From positions 3,782,001 to 3,846,000 of the forward strand of contig OZ234501.1 of NCBI GenBank assembly GCA_965153455.1: a DNA stretch of 64,000 bases. Reading direction: 5' to 3'. Below the pieces are notes generated by a model. The model was not told the origin of the DNA, did not search any database, and saw only the letters and a list, made by a program, of their open reading frames with translations. Below, piece by piece: positions 41,988-54,686 of the stretch. Source of the stretch: Sphagnum compactum (Eukaryota > Bryophyta > Sphagnopsida > Sphagnales). The position numbers and the translations under genes are program-made. Within the stretch, counting starts at the first letter, position 1, and every line of letters begins with the position of its first letter.

Positions 41988-42806
41988 TGTCGCAACCCCA
42001 CTTTGGGCTAAGTGTGAGGGTGAAACCCACACTCCCAAAAGTGGGAAGTTGGAGTCCCCCGGGACTCCTGAAAACTCAGAAGCAATTACAGGGGGCCAAA
42101 ACACCTCGCCTTGAGGTGTTCTTTATATCAATGGAAAGGTCTTGAAGTGTAGATGTCTAAAATGCCCTCGCATTGGCAATTTGGACATCTCCAGCCCAAG
42201 TTATGGGCAAAAGAAGGGCCGGGAGTCAAATTGGTAGTTTGACTCCCGACCACTAAAAGTCGGGAATCGACCTCTTTCCGACGTCGCCTTCAGGAGTGCG
42301 ACATGGCGTTGGAAAGCTCTCGAGGAGAGCTACAACTTCGGTTTAGACCTCACTCCAATCGGAGGTTGGAGCCGGGAGATAAGAGCTCCCAAAGTTCCAA
42401 GACTCCAACCCGGGACAGTTTCGGGACTCCAACTTGGGAGTCCCGGGAAAAAGAGCCATTCGGATGTAGCCTCCGCGGTGAGATGCAGAGTATACTATAT
42501 GGGGGAAGGTGGTGGCTTCCCCCGAGTCCGGGCCGTGGTGAGTCAAGTGAGTCCGAGTTAGCCCGTGGCTTGTCCCAACACCAAAAGGGTGCAGAATGAG
42601 TTCTAACCAACTTGGGGTTGGTTTTGATGCAGATTTGAGTAGGTGAAACACTTGTCCTCTTCCTAGTCTAATCCCGGGACTTCTAGCACGCCCCTCTACC
42701 CCTCTTTAGTGCTGGAAGTCGGGAGCGGCCCTCAAGTCCCAACTTTCCGCAACTCTACATAGTTGAACCCTCAAGTGGGTTCAACAAGGGACTTGGGAGT
42801 GCGTCA
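41988..42806 (+). mobile_element. solo LTR, family D (819 bp)
   Basis: Begins TGTCGCAACC, ends GTGCGTCA (TG...CA), and is flanked by TAGGT at 41,983-41,987 and 42,807-42,811. GC-rich, with a TATA-like GTATACTATATG near 42,488. No internal element sequence is present. A diverged copy in the opposite orientation lies at 53,784-54,686. Open frames inside it are chance products of the GC-rich DNA. Confidence 0.8.
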
Positions 42807-43282
42807 TAGGTGCCACGTGACACTTAACTTGCGTGGCACCTATCTTATTTAGGTTGAGACATTGCCATGTGGCACCTATCTTATTTAGGTCTACACATAT
42901 GTCATGTGCCACTTTTAGGCCTAGCCTAAATGATCACCTAGGCTAGGCCTAGACTTACGCCATGTGGCACCTAGCTAGGTTTAGACCTACACCACGTAGG
43001 CTACGCTTAGACTTAAACTACATGGCATCAACTAAAAATACCATATTTCTTTTTGGGTTTAATTAAGGTTGAGCCTTTTTTATTGGTTCATCCCAAAATG
43101 AAATTGCATTTTAATTTGTACATTGTGCTCCTAGGGCACCTCCTTATGTAGTTAACAAAACTAAAATGGAAGGCAAAACATATGGGATAATTTTGTAGTC
43201 ACAACCTAGTTGTAACTAGTTATGCAACTACTTGGGCTACTACGGATTACTTAGCCTAACCTATTATTTCTAACCTAACTTA

Positions 43283-43595
43283 TGTTGAGAATTCAAGCTC
43301 AACTAGTTAGGTTTCTTTAGTTACTAGAGTAAGAAAGTAACTAGGTTACTTTCACAAGGTTGAACTACTTTCTTTACTTATTTTAGTTTGGTTATTTGTG
43401 GTGTGGTCTTGTAGTTAAATACCTTGGTGTTGATGGTTTGGCTCTCTTTTCTTCATTACACAAGTTTGTGTATTTCTTGTGATAAGAACCTTGAGGAGTT
43501 CTTGATTTTGTGTTTTGTGTTGTGAACATCGTGTTATAGTTTCCTTTCAATAAAGTTTTATGTTTGCACTTGAATAGATCTCCTATTTGTTAACA
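43283..43595 (+). mobile_element. 5' LTR of copia C (313 bp)
   Basis: TGTTGAGAATTC...TTGTTAACA, flanked on the left by ACTTA. Differs from the 3' LTR at about 7 positions, all transitions by hand count. Confidence 0.94.
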
Positions 43596-43607
43596 TGGTA
43601 TCAGAGC
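43596..43607 (+). other. copia C primer binding site (tRNA-iMet 3' end)
   Basis: TGGTATCAGAGC directly abuts the LTR; it is complementary to the 3' end of initiator tRNA-Met, the usual plant copia primer. Confidence 0.93.
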
Positions 43608-44706
43608 TTAGGTTGTTTGGTGAGAAAGTTGAAAGAAATCTAGAGCTAGAAAGTCTCTAGAACTAGAGCTTGAGAGTCTTTAGTAATATCATAGGAGTTT
43701 GTCAAGTGCAAAAGAGAAACAGGGAAAGGAAAGAATGTGAAGAGAAAGAAAAGAAAAGAAAAGAGGTGAGAGGAGATCAACATATCAAAGTTGTGGAAGT
43801 CAGATCTTTAAAGCTAGATCTAGAGCTATTGTGAAAAGATCTTGGAGTGAAACTTGGAGAGGTTGTAGAAGACTATAGGACGCTTCTATTCTCAAATTTT
43901 CAAAAGAAAAGGATATGTTTTGTGAGAGTTATGAGCTTTTGAAAACTCTGTGCCAGATCTGGTTTTTTGGTCATATCTCCTTTGTTTGAGCTTTTTTGGA
44001 TCTGCAGCTTTGGGATCTTATAGATCATATAGGAATATATGTGTGAGAGAAATTTCATGTCATTTGAATTTGTATTGACAGAGATCCAAGCATCTGAAGT
44101 TTCAGTTTCAGTTTTGAAGTCAGTTTCTTTTGAAAGTGATATCTCTTTGTAGTCATCATCAATAGAGCTGAAATTTTGAACAGATATAGAAGACATATAT
44201 CTTATGTGTCTCCCAAAATCTCAAAGATTTTGGAGTTGCTGAGAGCGAGTTGTAAGTCATTTTGTGTTCAGGTCCCAATTTGAGGTGACTTCAAGGAAGT
44301 AGCAAGATCTCTCAATTTATGAAGTTAAATGAGCTGAAATTTTGAGAGAAGGTAGTAGACATAGTGTTCTATGTTTCACCAAAATTTTAAATCGATCCAA
44401 GGTCATATGTGTGTGGAGTAGCTTTGCAAAGTTGCTGTGACAGAAGTTTGTTTTGAGAAGACACCAAAGCAAAGTTTTGAAGTGGAGCAAATACAACTTG
44501 GGAGAACTTGAAGGAAGGAGTTTGAAGATTGGGAAGCGCAAATACATTATCAAGACCTTCGTACAAGAGTGTGGTATGTAATCATGTACTTAATACCATA
44601 CGAAATATTATACGAGATACGTACATATACGTAAAACCTATGTATAGTAAAAAATTTCGTATAATACTCAAGACATACATACATATGCAAGGTCTATCTT
44701 GTTCAG

Positions 44707-44775
44707 CCCTAACCCTAACCCTAATCCTAGAAACCTAAAGAAGGAAAACCCTAACCCTAACCCTAGAAATCCAAG
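44707..44775. repeat. telomere-like AACCCT runs in the copia C leader
   Basis: Two blocks of CCCTAACCCTAACCCTA separated by AGAAACCTAAAGAAGGAAAA, close upstream of the gag start. Confidence 0.85.
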
Positions 44776-44831
44776 GAAGGAATTAAAATCATTTTGAAAC
44801 CCCAAGAAGACATTGAGTAGTGCCTTGAGAG

Positions 44832-47800
44832 ATGGCGGACGGTCTTTCTCAAATTACAATTGAGAAACTAGACGAACAATTTCCAAGTGTGGAAATTTAG
44901 GATTATGAATTTCTTGATGGGGAAAGGCTACTGGGAATTCATAACTGGTGATGAAAAAGAACCTCCTCTCCTAGAAAACCCCACACAACAACAAATTCAA
45001 GCCAATAAAACTTGGCATGAAAAAGGAAGGAAAGTCTTGTATTGGCTTTCTGTGAGTGTGTCCGATTCCATGATTGTGCATATTCAAGATGCAAAATCAC
45101 CTAAGCAAGCTTGGGATACATTAGTGAAGATGTACAGCACCAATACACAAGCCTGCAAAATGCAACTCAAACAAGAGTTGCATAATCTACAGAAAAACAA
45201 GATGAACATCAATGACTATTCTACAAAGGTGAAAAACCTTGCAGATGCTCTTGCATCTATAGGAGCCCTTGTAGATGATGAAGATTTAGTGGCCGTGACG
45301 TTAAATGGACTTGGAAAAGACTATAGTCAGTTCCGTACCTCAATTACAGTTCGAGAAACATTTCCCAACTTCCAAGACTTAATAACACTACTTATAAGTG
45401 AAGAGATGAGAATTGTTGGTACTTCATCCAATGGAGGATCACAAGAAAGTGTTTTTTACTCAAATACCAATAGAGGTAGAGGCAGAGGTGGTAAAACCTC
45501 ATTTCGAAGTCGACCCAGAAGCTCGCATGGTGGACATCAACAACATGAAGGTCAAGCTCATGGAGGTGGACGAGGAAACTTTGGAGGAAGAGGAAGTCGA
45601 GGAAGTCGTGGAGGTCGTGGTGGAAGTCATCGAGGTCAACAACCAAATAGCGACTCAAACTGTTACTACTGCGGGAAACCTAGGCACATGGCAAAGAACT
45701 GTTATCAAAGGGAGCATGATGCACGAAATGGAAAGCTGCAACAAGGGAATTATGCATCAACTAGCAATCAAGGTGACGAACAACTGTTTGTGATGCAGCA
45801 CATGGCAAATTCAATGATAGGAGGTGTATCAGATAACAATGTCTGGTATGTGGATTCTGGAGCTTCAAACCACATGACTAGCCATGGAGAATGGTTTAGA
45901 GACACAAGGGATTTGAAGACACTAGGGTTTGTGGAAACTGGTGATGACACTACACACCCCATCACACAAATTGGCAAGGTGCCATTGTCCATGCAAAATG
46001 GGCAAACAAAGTACCTGAAAGATGTACTTCATGTTCCAACCATAACAAAAAATTTGGTCTCCGTAGGCCAGATGGTGGAACAAGGTTTACAGGTGACATT
46101 CAACCCAAATGGATGTTTTGTGGAAGACATGAAGAACCAAGGCAAATTGATTGCAAAAGGGGAAAGGAATGGACGAATGTTCACCTTGGATGTGAACATG
46201 CCTGAGGTGAATTCCATGTTATTCACACATGGAAAAGGAGCTGGAGACATTGGAATTTGGCACAAGCGGGTTGGCCATGTTAATCTCCAACGTCTTAAGC
46301 TGATGGAGAAACAAAATCTTGTTGGAGGTCTTCCCAAATTTGGAACAGAAGAGGTGATGTCAGAAGTTTGTGAAGCATGTCAATTGGGGAAGCAAGCTAG
46401 GCATCCATTTCTAGCTCAAACAACTCATGTAAGTTCCAAACCTTTGGAAATGATCCACTCAGATGTGTGGACCACGAAGACAGAATCCATTGGAGGATGC
46501 AAGTACTACGTGAGTTTCATTGATGACCACACAAGGAAGGTGTGGGTCTATTTCATGAAACACAAAGGTGAAGTGTTTCAGCATTTTTTGAACTTCAAGG
46601 CAATGGTAGAGAAGGAGAAGGGTGTGAGCATCAAATGCCTAAGGTCTGATGGAGGGGGAGAATATTTTTCAAATGAATTCAGTGAGTACTTGAAGGAGCA
46701 TGGAATTCAAAGGAAGTACTCATGTAGTTACTCCCCACAACAGAATGGAGTTGCTGAAAGGAAGAACAGGCACATTGCAAAAATAGCACATGCCATGTTG
46801 AATGAAAAGAACTTGCCAAATTACTTTTGGGCTGAAGCGGTAGCAACTGCAGTCTACATCATGAATCGAACACCCACAGCGGTAGTTCATGGCATGACAC
46901 CTGAAGAAAAATTCACAGGCAAGAAACCCGATGTTTCACACCTCAGAGTGTTTGGTTGCATTGCATACGTGCATGTTCCTGATGAGAAGAGATCAAAACT
47001 AGACCCAAAAGCTGAGAAATGTATCTTCATTGGGTACTCCTCAGAACAAAAGGGATATAGATGTTTTAGCCCTTCCATTCGGAAGTTGCAAGTGAGTAGA
47101 GATGTTATGTTTGATGAGATGGCTAGTTGGTATTCACCATTGAAGGTAGCAGAAGATGAAGAAGCTAGGAATGGTGATGTTTCATCAAATGTGGAACAAG
47201 AATCACAATTAATTAGTGGACCACAAGAGTCTTCAATTAGTGGGTCCAGTAGCACTCCATGGAAAGGAAGATTAAGATCTTCAAACATTGTACATGGTAG
47301 TTCACAAATATCATCTAGAAATTCTCATGTAGATGGTGAATCAAGTGAGTCAGAGAAGAGTGAGGGTGAAGAATCAAGAATCACCTCAATTACTACTCCT
47401 GGAGCTCGGATGGTCAAGAAAGCTTTGAAAACACCTAACAACAACATTGGAGTACGAAGATCCACACGAGTCAAGTACCCTGTACAAAGACTCACATATG
47501 ATGGCTTTGTAGCTCATCATTACGCATACATGGTGAGAGTTATACAAGAGGTTGAACCCACTTGTTTTGAACAAGCGGTTGGAAATCCTAAGTGGGACAA
47601 TGCCATGGATGAAGAGATGGCGGCTTTGGATGCGAATGCTACTTGGGAATTGGTAGCTTTACCAAAAGACAAGAAAGCAATTGGGTGCAAATGGGTGTAC
47701 AAAGTCAAACACAATGCAGATGGATCTGTGAGCAAATACAAAGCAAGATTGGTTGCCAAAGGTTATGCCCAAACGTATGGCATAGACTATGAAGAGACCT

Positions 47801-49125
47801 ATAGTCCAGTTGCCAAAATGACAACTGTAAGAGCAATCATTGCTATGGCAGCAGCAAAAGGATGGTCTTTACATCAAATGGATGTAAAGAATGCTTTTCT
47901 TCATGGAGATTTACAGGAAGAAGTGTACATGGAACAACCACTAGGTTATGTGGACCAAACACATCCTAATTTGGTTTGTAGGTTGAAGAAAGCTTTGTAT
48001 GGCTTGAACCAAGCACCTAGAGCTTGGTTAGACAAGATAGGTCAGTATCTTGTCACAAGTGGATTTCAAACATCCAATGCAGATTTTTCACTATATGTGA
48101 AAAAGACAGATCATGGGATTGTGGTCATAGTCATCTATGTTGATGACTTGATTATCACAGGAGATAGTGATGCAGACATCTTTGATTTGAAGAAACTTTT
48201 GAAGCAAAAGTTTGAGATGAAGGATTTGGGAGAGTTGCGTTACTTCCTCGGCATTGAGGTAATTCAATCCCCCAAAGGGATATGGTTATTACAAAGGCAA
48301 TATGCCTTGAACAAATTGTCCGAATATGGGATGACAGGGTGCAAACCCATTTCAATTCCATTGGAGCAAAATGTGAAGTTAAGTGCAGATGAAGGAGACC
48401 TTGTGGAGGATACCACTATGTACAGACGCATAGTGGGGAGTTTGATTTACATGACCATCACAAGGCCAGATTTGAGTTATGCAGTTGGAGTGGTGAGTCA
48501 ATTCATGCAAACACCACGAAAGCCACATTTGGATGCAGTGAGGCGCATACTGAGGTACATAAAACATACTTTGCATTGTGGAATTTTCTATGAAGCCAAG
48601 AGCCAGTTACAAGTACATGGATACATGGATGCTGATTGGGCTGGCAATGTTTCAGATAGAAGATCAACTAGTGGTTTCATGTTTTTTTTTGGAAGTGGTG
48701 CTGTTAGTTGGAGCAGTAAGAAACAACCAACAGTTGCATTATCAAGCACGGAGGCAAAATACAGAGGTGCAGCAATTGTTGCATGTGAAGTAGTTTGGTT
48801 ACAAAAACTACTCTCAGATTTGGGACAGTTAGTGGATGCTACTGTTGTCATTTATTGTGATAACATCAGTAGCATATTACTTACTAACAACCCGGTCTAT
48901 CATGCTAGGACAAAGCACATTGAGGTGCACTACCACTTTATTAGAGAAAAAATTCTAGCAAAAGAAATTGACCTTATTCATGTCAGTACTGAAGATCATG
49001 TTGCTGACATTTTCACAAAGGCTTTAGGTACAGACAAGCTAAAGAAGTTTCGAAAAATGCTTGGTGTACTAGAAGTGGATTTGAGCTTGAGGGGGAGTGT
49101 TGAGAATTCAAGCTCAACTAGTTAG
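44832..49125 (+). CDS. copia C gag-pol polyprotein, start frameshifted
   Basis: The natural start is ATG at 44,832 (MADGLSQITIEKLD). Two single-base losses around 44,870-44,880 shift the frame, and the long frame is open only from 44,887 (1412 codons, beginning with the GTG before WKFRIM). Order from 44,887: UBN2 gag; an Arg/Gly-rich tract (about residues 195-250); knuckle CYYCGKPRHMAKNC (about 258); protease VDSGASNHM (about 322); integrase with HSDVWTT, RSDGGGEYFS and NGVAERKNRH (about 523-620); RT with YVDDLIITG (about 1084); RNase H with MDADWAG (about 1245). The RNase H TEAEY motif reads TEAKY (about 1288): the second Glu, the catalytic one, is Lys. Confidence 0.9.
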
Positions 49126-49410
49126 GTTTCTTTAGTTACTAGAGTAAGAAAATAACTAGGTTACTTTCACAAGGTTGAACTACTTTCTTTACTTATTTTA
49201 GTTTGGTTATTTGTGGTGTGGTCTTATAGTTAAATACCTTAGTGTTGATGGTTTGGCTTTCTTTTCTTCATTACACAAGTTTGTGTATTTCTTGTGATAA
49301 GAACCTTGAGGAGTTCTTGATTTTGTGTTTTGTGTTGTGAGCATCATGTTATAGTTTCCTTTCAATAAAGTTTTATGTTTGCACTTGAGTAGATCTCCTA
49401 TTTGTTAACA
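49098..49410 (+). mobile_element. 3' LTR of copia C
   Basis: Starts TGTTGAGAATTC after GAGGGGGAG and ends TTGTTAACA before the second ACTTA. The polyprotein frame ends 28 bases inside it. Confidence 0.94.
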
Positions 49411-50134
49411 ACTTACAACTTACTAACCTAGCTTATTAATTAACACATTTTATGGTGTGGCACATAGTCTAATCATGTTGCCATGTGACATGGTAAAAAG
49501 GTTAATTAGGTGCCATGTGGCATGGCTGAAGCCTAGCCTATGTGGCACCTAGCATAGCCTAGGTGCCACATGGCATGGCGTAAGCTTTGCTTAATTGCCA
49601 TATGGCAACATAGATGAAAATTAGTGAAGCAATTAGGGTTCAAGACCCACATAAGGGTTTTCCTCCAAATTTTTATTTCATTTTCATTTCCTTTGTTTGT
49701 TTCTCTTCCATCGCCTTTCACTAGAAGAAAAAATGTATTTTCGACTAGTCTTTGCGACTAAATTTTAGTCACAAGAAACATTTTGCAACTAAAATCCCTT
49801 TAGTCGCCTAAGACAAGTCACATGTGATAAACTAGTCGCAAATTACAAAGGGTATTGTATGAAAGAAAAAGTCAACAAATATATTTCATCCTTTGACTCC
49901 ATTGTATACGTATTGTCACATGCGACTAAGATGCAATTATTTTGGTCACAATTGAAGGCAAATGATGTGCTGCCACATGTTTTAGTATTTGATTATTTAA
50001 AATATTATAATAATTATTATTTTGAAATAATCTAGGACGTTCAATTCAAATACTTGGATGATATTATATTATGACATTTGGCCCAATGTAAATATGCCAC
50101 ATGGCATTAAAAATAATTTAATAAAAATATTAAT

Positions 50135-50350
50135 ATTAAGTTGGTAGGTACCTAAGTAGGTACATAAATAGGTGCCTACAAACCTAGGTTACATATCAAC
50201 CTACCTACTTAGGTTTAAAAATAGGTAGGTAGGTTTTACGTTCCTATGTTAAATACCTATTCATATAGGTAGGTACTTAAGTAGGTAGGTACATAGGTCA
50301 ACCTAGGTGGGTAGGTCAAACTAGGTACCTACCTAGCTAGGTAGATAAGT
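50135..50350. repeat. TAGGTA/CCTAGG-rich tract
   Basis: Dense, irregular repeats of GTAGGTACCTA, TAGGTACATA and CAACCTAGGT, mostly self-complementary. Also present in the copy at 63,450-63,680. Confidence 0.8.
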
Positions 50351-51499
50351 AGGTTGGGAAAGTAAATATTTTAGAAATGTGCATACTTTGTTTTTTTGTT
50401 TTGGGTTGAGCTTTTTGATTAGCTCATCCCATGTGCACAAATTTCTTAATGCGAAATTGGATGACCACACACCCTTGTTCATATAATGTTCAAAATAGGA
50501 ATGAAGAACAAACAATATTGGATAAATTTTGAACTTGCAACTTCCTCACAAACTAAGTTATAATTCCAAAACTTTCTTCATGCCTTACTTTCTTAATTTT
50601 TAGATTTCTAAACAATTCAAGTACTAGATAACTAAATAATCATTTAATTAATAATGATTAAATTTACATATATTTAAATTATAAATCATACACTACAAAT
50701 ATTCAATATTCATTATCAATTACTTAAATAAATAATAACTTCTTAATATTTCACAAACTAACTATTTGGTTACTCACAAGTTATTAATACATAACTCTAA
50801 AATAATTTTAAACTAAAATAATTTTAAATATTTTATTACTTTTTAGAATCTGATCGAATTATATATACTATAATTAATTTAAAAATATTTAAAATATCTA
50901 TGTTAAAATTATAAGTAATGAATTAACAATTGCTATTAAAAAGTAACGAATTTTTGAAAAATTATTATTCAACTAATTACATTACTTATTTTATAATTAC
51001 ATTTATTGTTGTAGAAATTATTATATGTCAAGTATTTTTTTTCTTTTGGTAATTGTTAACTATAAATACACAAATTTGGTGAACATAACATTAATTTTCA
51101 TAATTACTGTAGAATAACTCTAAAATATTTATCGTAAATGATTAATCACATAGTTAAGAAAATAATATTATACAATAACTCGTGAAATTAAAATCAAAAA
51201 TTTAATTATTCTAACCACATTGTAATTTTTTCCTAATTTTTAATTCAGGTTTGAAGTTATAAATAACAGAGTGCGAATAATTATGTTTAATAAGAAAATA
51301 ATTATGCACATACTAATTAATTCTTATCTGAAATAATTACAATGATTTTAAAGTAATGTCACATTAATTATATTAATTAAGAATATAAATTATACAACAT
51401 ACAAATATATATTATAAAAATAAGTATTTAGTGTAACTTAGATTTAATAAACATAATTATTTATAAAAGTGAATTATTATGGATAACACTAATAGAAAA

Positions 51500-52680
51500 A
51501 ACCCTTAAAACTTAATCAATAATTTTTTGAATTCAAATATAAATTTAAGATTCCAACATTATAATTCAGAATTCAAATATCAAATTTTTTGGGTTTAAAT
51601 TAACAATTTTCAGAATTGAAATGTCAATTTTCAAATTCAAATAACAATATTCAAAATCGAAATATCCATTTGAAGACTCAATTAACAGTTTTCTGAATTG
51701 AAAATCCAAAATAATAATTTGAAATTCAAATTTCAACTATCAAGTCAAATAATTTCTTAAAATTGAAATTTTAAACTTCAGAATTCAAATATCAAACTTC
51801 AAGTCCAGATAAAAATATTTTAAATCAAAATGTCAATTTTTAGACTCAAGAAAGTTTTTTGAATTGAAATATTATTTTTAGATTCGAAAATAATAATTTA
51901 GAATTCAAATATCAATTTTAGATCAAATAAATTTTGAATTTAAATAACAAATTTCAGAATTGAAATGTCAATTTTCAGATTCAAATAACAATATTCAAAA
52001 TTGAAATGTCCATTTTAAGACTCAATTAACAATTTTGTGAATTGAAATATTTTTTCGAAAATCCAAAATAATAATTTGGAATTCAAATTTCAACTTTCAA
52101 GTCAAATAATTTCTTAAAATTGAAAATTTAAACTTTAAAATTCAAATATCAAATTTTAAGTCCAAATAAGAATATTTTAAATCAAAATGTCAATTTTTAG
52201 ACTCAATAAAATTTTTTGAGTTGAAATATTATTCAAAAATAATAATTTTGAATTCAAATATCAATTTTGAGATCAAATAAGTTTTTTGAATTTAAATAAC
52301 AATTTTCAGAATTGAAATGTCAATTTTCAAATTCAAATAACAATATTCAAAATTGAAATGTCCATTTTTAGACTCAATTAATAAATTTCAGACTTGAAGT
52401 ATTAATTTTGAGAATCCAAAATAATAATTTGGAATTGAAATTTCAGGTTCAAATCGAATAATTATTTAAATTTTTAATTCATAATTTTTAGAGTCGAAAT
52501 ATAAATTTTCATATTCATATAAAATATTCAAAATTAAAAGGTTCATTTTTATAATCAATTAATAATTTTATGAATTGAAATATTAATTTTTGGATTCAAA
52601 TTTATTAATTTAGAATTCAAATATCAATTTTTAGATCAAATAAGCCTTTTTTAATTTAAATTGAGCCTACATTCCTAGGT
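51500..52680. repeat. AT-rich higher-order tandem repeat, about 345-355-bp unit
   Basis: CAGAATTGAAATGTCAATTT begins matching blocks at about 51,613, 51,956 and 52,309. Each block holds about a dozen short subunits of the type TTCAGAATTCAAATATCAA with alternating TTGAATT and AATTCAAA. At least three copies are seen, the last one decayed. Confidence 0.75.
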
Positions 52681-52989
52681 AGGTTAAGGCCTACATTCCC
52701 AACATATAGGCTGGGTTTTTAACCTTTATACCATGTGTCTACTTGCCACATGTCTACATGGCATGAGTGGAAAACATATTTATTTCATATTTAATGAATT
52801 ATATCCAATGGCCATAATTTATGGGTTTCATCGAGCACTGATGACCTCCATGACTTTACAGTCACAAAAGTCATAGTCACAAATTGTCTTACGATTAAGC
52901 CACATTAACAATTAGGTGTCTTAAACGACATGTCTTATTCAATCACATAGTCATAAATCAAGTCGCAAAAGACAACTTTTCTTATAATG

Positions 52990-53783
52990 AAACCAACATA
53001 ATGTACAAAAGCAAAATTGAAAAAAAAATGTAATGTGTTTATTTAACTATAACAAATTTTAACTGGGTTTAAACATGTATCGATTAAAATAATATGTTTA
53101 AATTACAATTCAAACCAACAAAAATTTTGTTACGCATTTTGTTTCATAGTGAAAATTTCCAATTAATGTAATTCAATATTTTCTTTTGCTTACTACCCCA
53201 CCATATCTCTACTTTCTTTATTTAATCATTTCAAAATTTCAATTGAATCTTTCCCTTCTCTCATTCCATGAATCGCCTGGTGGCCATTGCCTTCTCTCAT
53301 TCCATGAATCGCCTGGTGGCCACAAGGTGTTGTTTTTATTAGTTTCACAAGGTTTTTAACTTGTTCGTCGACTTATAAATGTTTAAATATTAACATGAAC
53401 CACATTCGTTGTTTCGTTGACAAATCTTGTTATTCTTATAGTTTAAAGTTTTGAAGTGTATTTCAATGATGAATTCACGTCTATGTTTGTAAATTGTTGG
53501 ACCCAAAAAATTGTTGATTCTCAGCATCAACAGTGTATTGTATTATTTTTCACATTTTGTTGTTCAACATGAAAATGCATGAATTTTTGGAAAAAATATT
53601 GACAGGAGCAAAATGGAAGTGAAAAAGGAATGGAACATTTATTCTTTATGGCTTTCATCTACTTTTACATTGGAATTTGGTATTGTATGAAACTTGAAGG
53701 TGTGTTAACAATGTTGCAAAATGTTTGGTGAAATTTCACCCAAGTTGCATAATTATTTAAAGGATTTTAAACGAATGTAATAT
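52990..53783. other. unassigned DNA
   Basis: AT-rich with no recognised gene. A direct duplication, CTCTCATTCCATGAATCGCC plus TGGTGGCCA, occurs twice at about 53,257-53,325. Confidence 0.4.
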
Positions 53784-54686
53784 TGATGCACCCCCAAACT
53801 CATTAAGAGACCCAAATGTGGGTCCCATAGTGAAACAATGGAAAAAAAAAGTTAAGGCATGTTCCTAATTCATAGCACTTTGGGGGTAAGAGGATGTGTT
53901 GGAACTTTAAGATGGGACTAGGACGAATTCACAAGCAAGAGGTCAAGATGAAATCAACCTGCATAACCAAGGAAACAGGGTAGTTATTGCAAGTTGAATG
54001 TAAGTGGTGTAGCGAACTTAGTAAGGACAACTTCAAGCACATGTTTTACACGGCTTGCAACCTTTGGGAGGAGGCACCACTCCCCTCCCTATAGTATATT
54101 CTATGATTATCGTCAGGAGCTACATCCAAGTGGCATTTTTTCTCAAGACTCCCAAGTGGGAATCCCAAAATTGGGACTCTTGGTGTCCCAAAACTTTGGA
54201 CCCCCACATCATTCGTAAATCAAGCATTTTTGGAACATTTGAGGGCACTATCTTATAGCCCTCAAAAAGATCTTTTCAATGATGTATTACATGCCCCAAT
54301 CAAATATCATTTGGCCCCTGCCTTAAGGGGATTTGTGGTCGGGAGTCAAATTGATTCCCACCCCTTCTTTTGATCATAACTCACGGATATAAAGTGTACA
54401 TGAACAATGCGAGGGCACTTTAAGCATCTATATTTCAAGACCTTTCCAATGGTATCCGAGGGCCCAATTTGGTGCTTGTTTGCCTTTCCAACCAAGGCTC
54501 TGAACATTCAAGACTCCTGCACGAGTGCAACTCCTAAATTGAGAGTGCATTTGGGAGTTACTGGGCTCCATCTCTTGCACTTCCCCCCATTTGTGAAAGT
54601 GTGTCTCACACCCAAACACATTCTCTTGGCCTCAAGGGCCTTTGCACTCCACACTTAGTCGTGAACCCGATATTAAGGTTGCAACA
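53784..54686 (-). mobile_element. solo LTR, family D, diverged copy
   Basis: The minus strand begins TGTTGCAACC and ends GGTGCATCA, and matches 41,988-42,806 in order, including GGAAAGGTCTTGAA, TGCCCTCGCATTG and GGGAGTCAAATT. Flanks AATAT and ATTAT fit a mutated target duplication. Open frames inside it are spurious. Confidence 0.65.

Larger units (their letters stand above)
43283..49410 (+). mobile_element. Ty1/copia retrotransposon C, near-intact
   Basis: A 6.13-kb element with two 313-bp LTRs (TG...CA), a perfect ACTTA target duplication, a standard tRNA-iMet primer site, a long (about 1.2 kb) leader, a 1412-codon frame and the purine tract GAGGGGGAG (49,089-49,097). LTR divergence is about 2%. 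The start of gag is frameshifted and the RNase H active site is altered, so it is probably not autonomous. It belongs to a different copia lineage from A and B. Confidence 0.94.
49719..52989. mobile_element. non-autonomous CACTA element, 3.3 kb
   Basis: The left end CACTAGAAGAAAA and the right end, reverse complemented CATTATAAGAAAA, match at 11 of 13 positions. GCGACTA/TAGTCGC motifs cluster within 150 bp of both ends. The interior has no transposase: a TAGGTACC-rich tract (50,135-50,350), AT-rich DNA and a higher-order repeat. The first about 970 bp recur, colinear, at 63,043-64,000, which confirms the left boundary. The 3-bp flanks do not match, so the target duplication is unsupported. 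Confidence 0.6.

Noticed and set aside
42303-42651. Overlapping open frames on both strands
   Set aside because: They lie inside a GC-rich solo LTR with TSD; no domain is recognisable.
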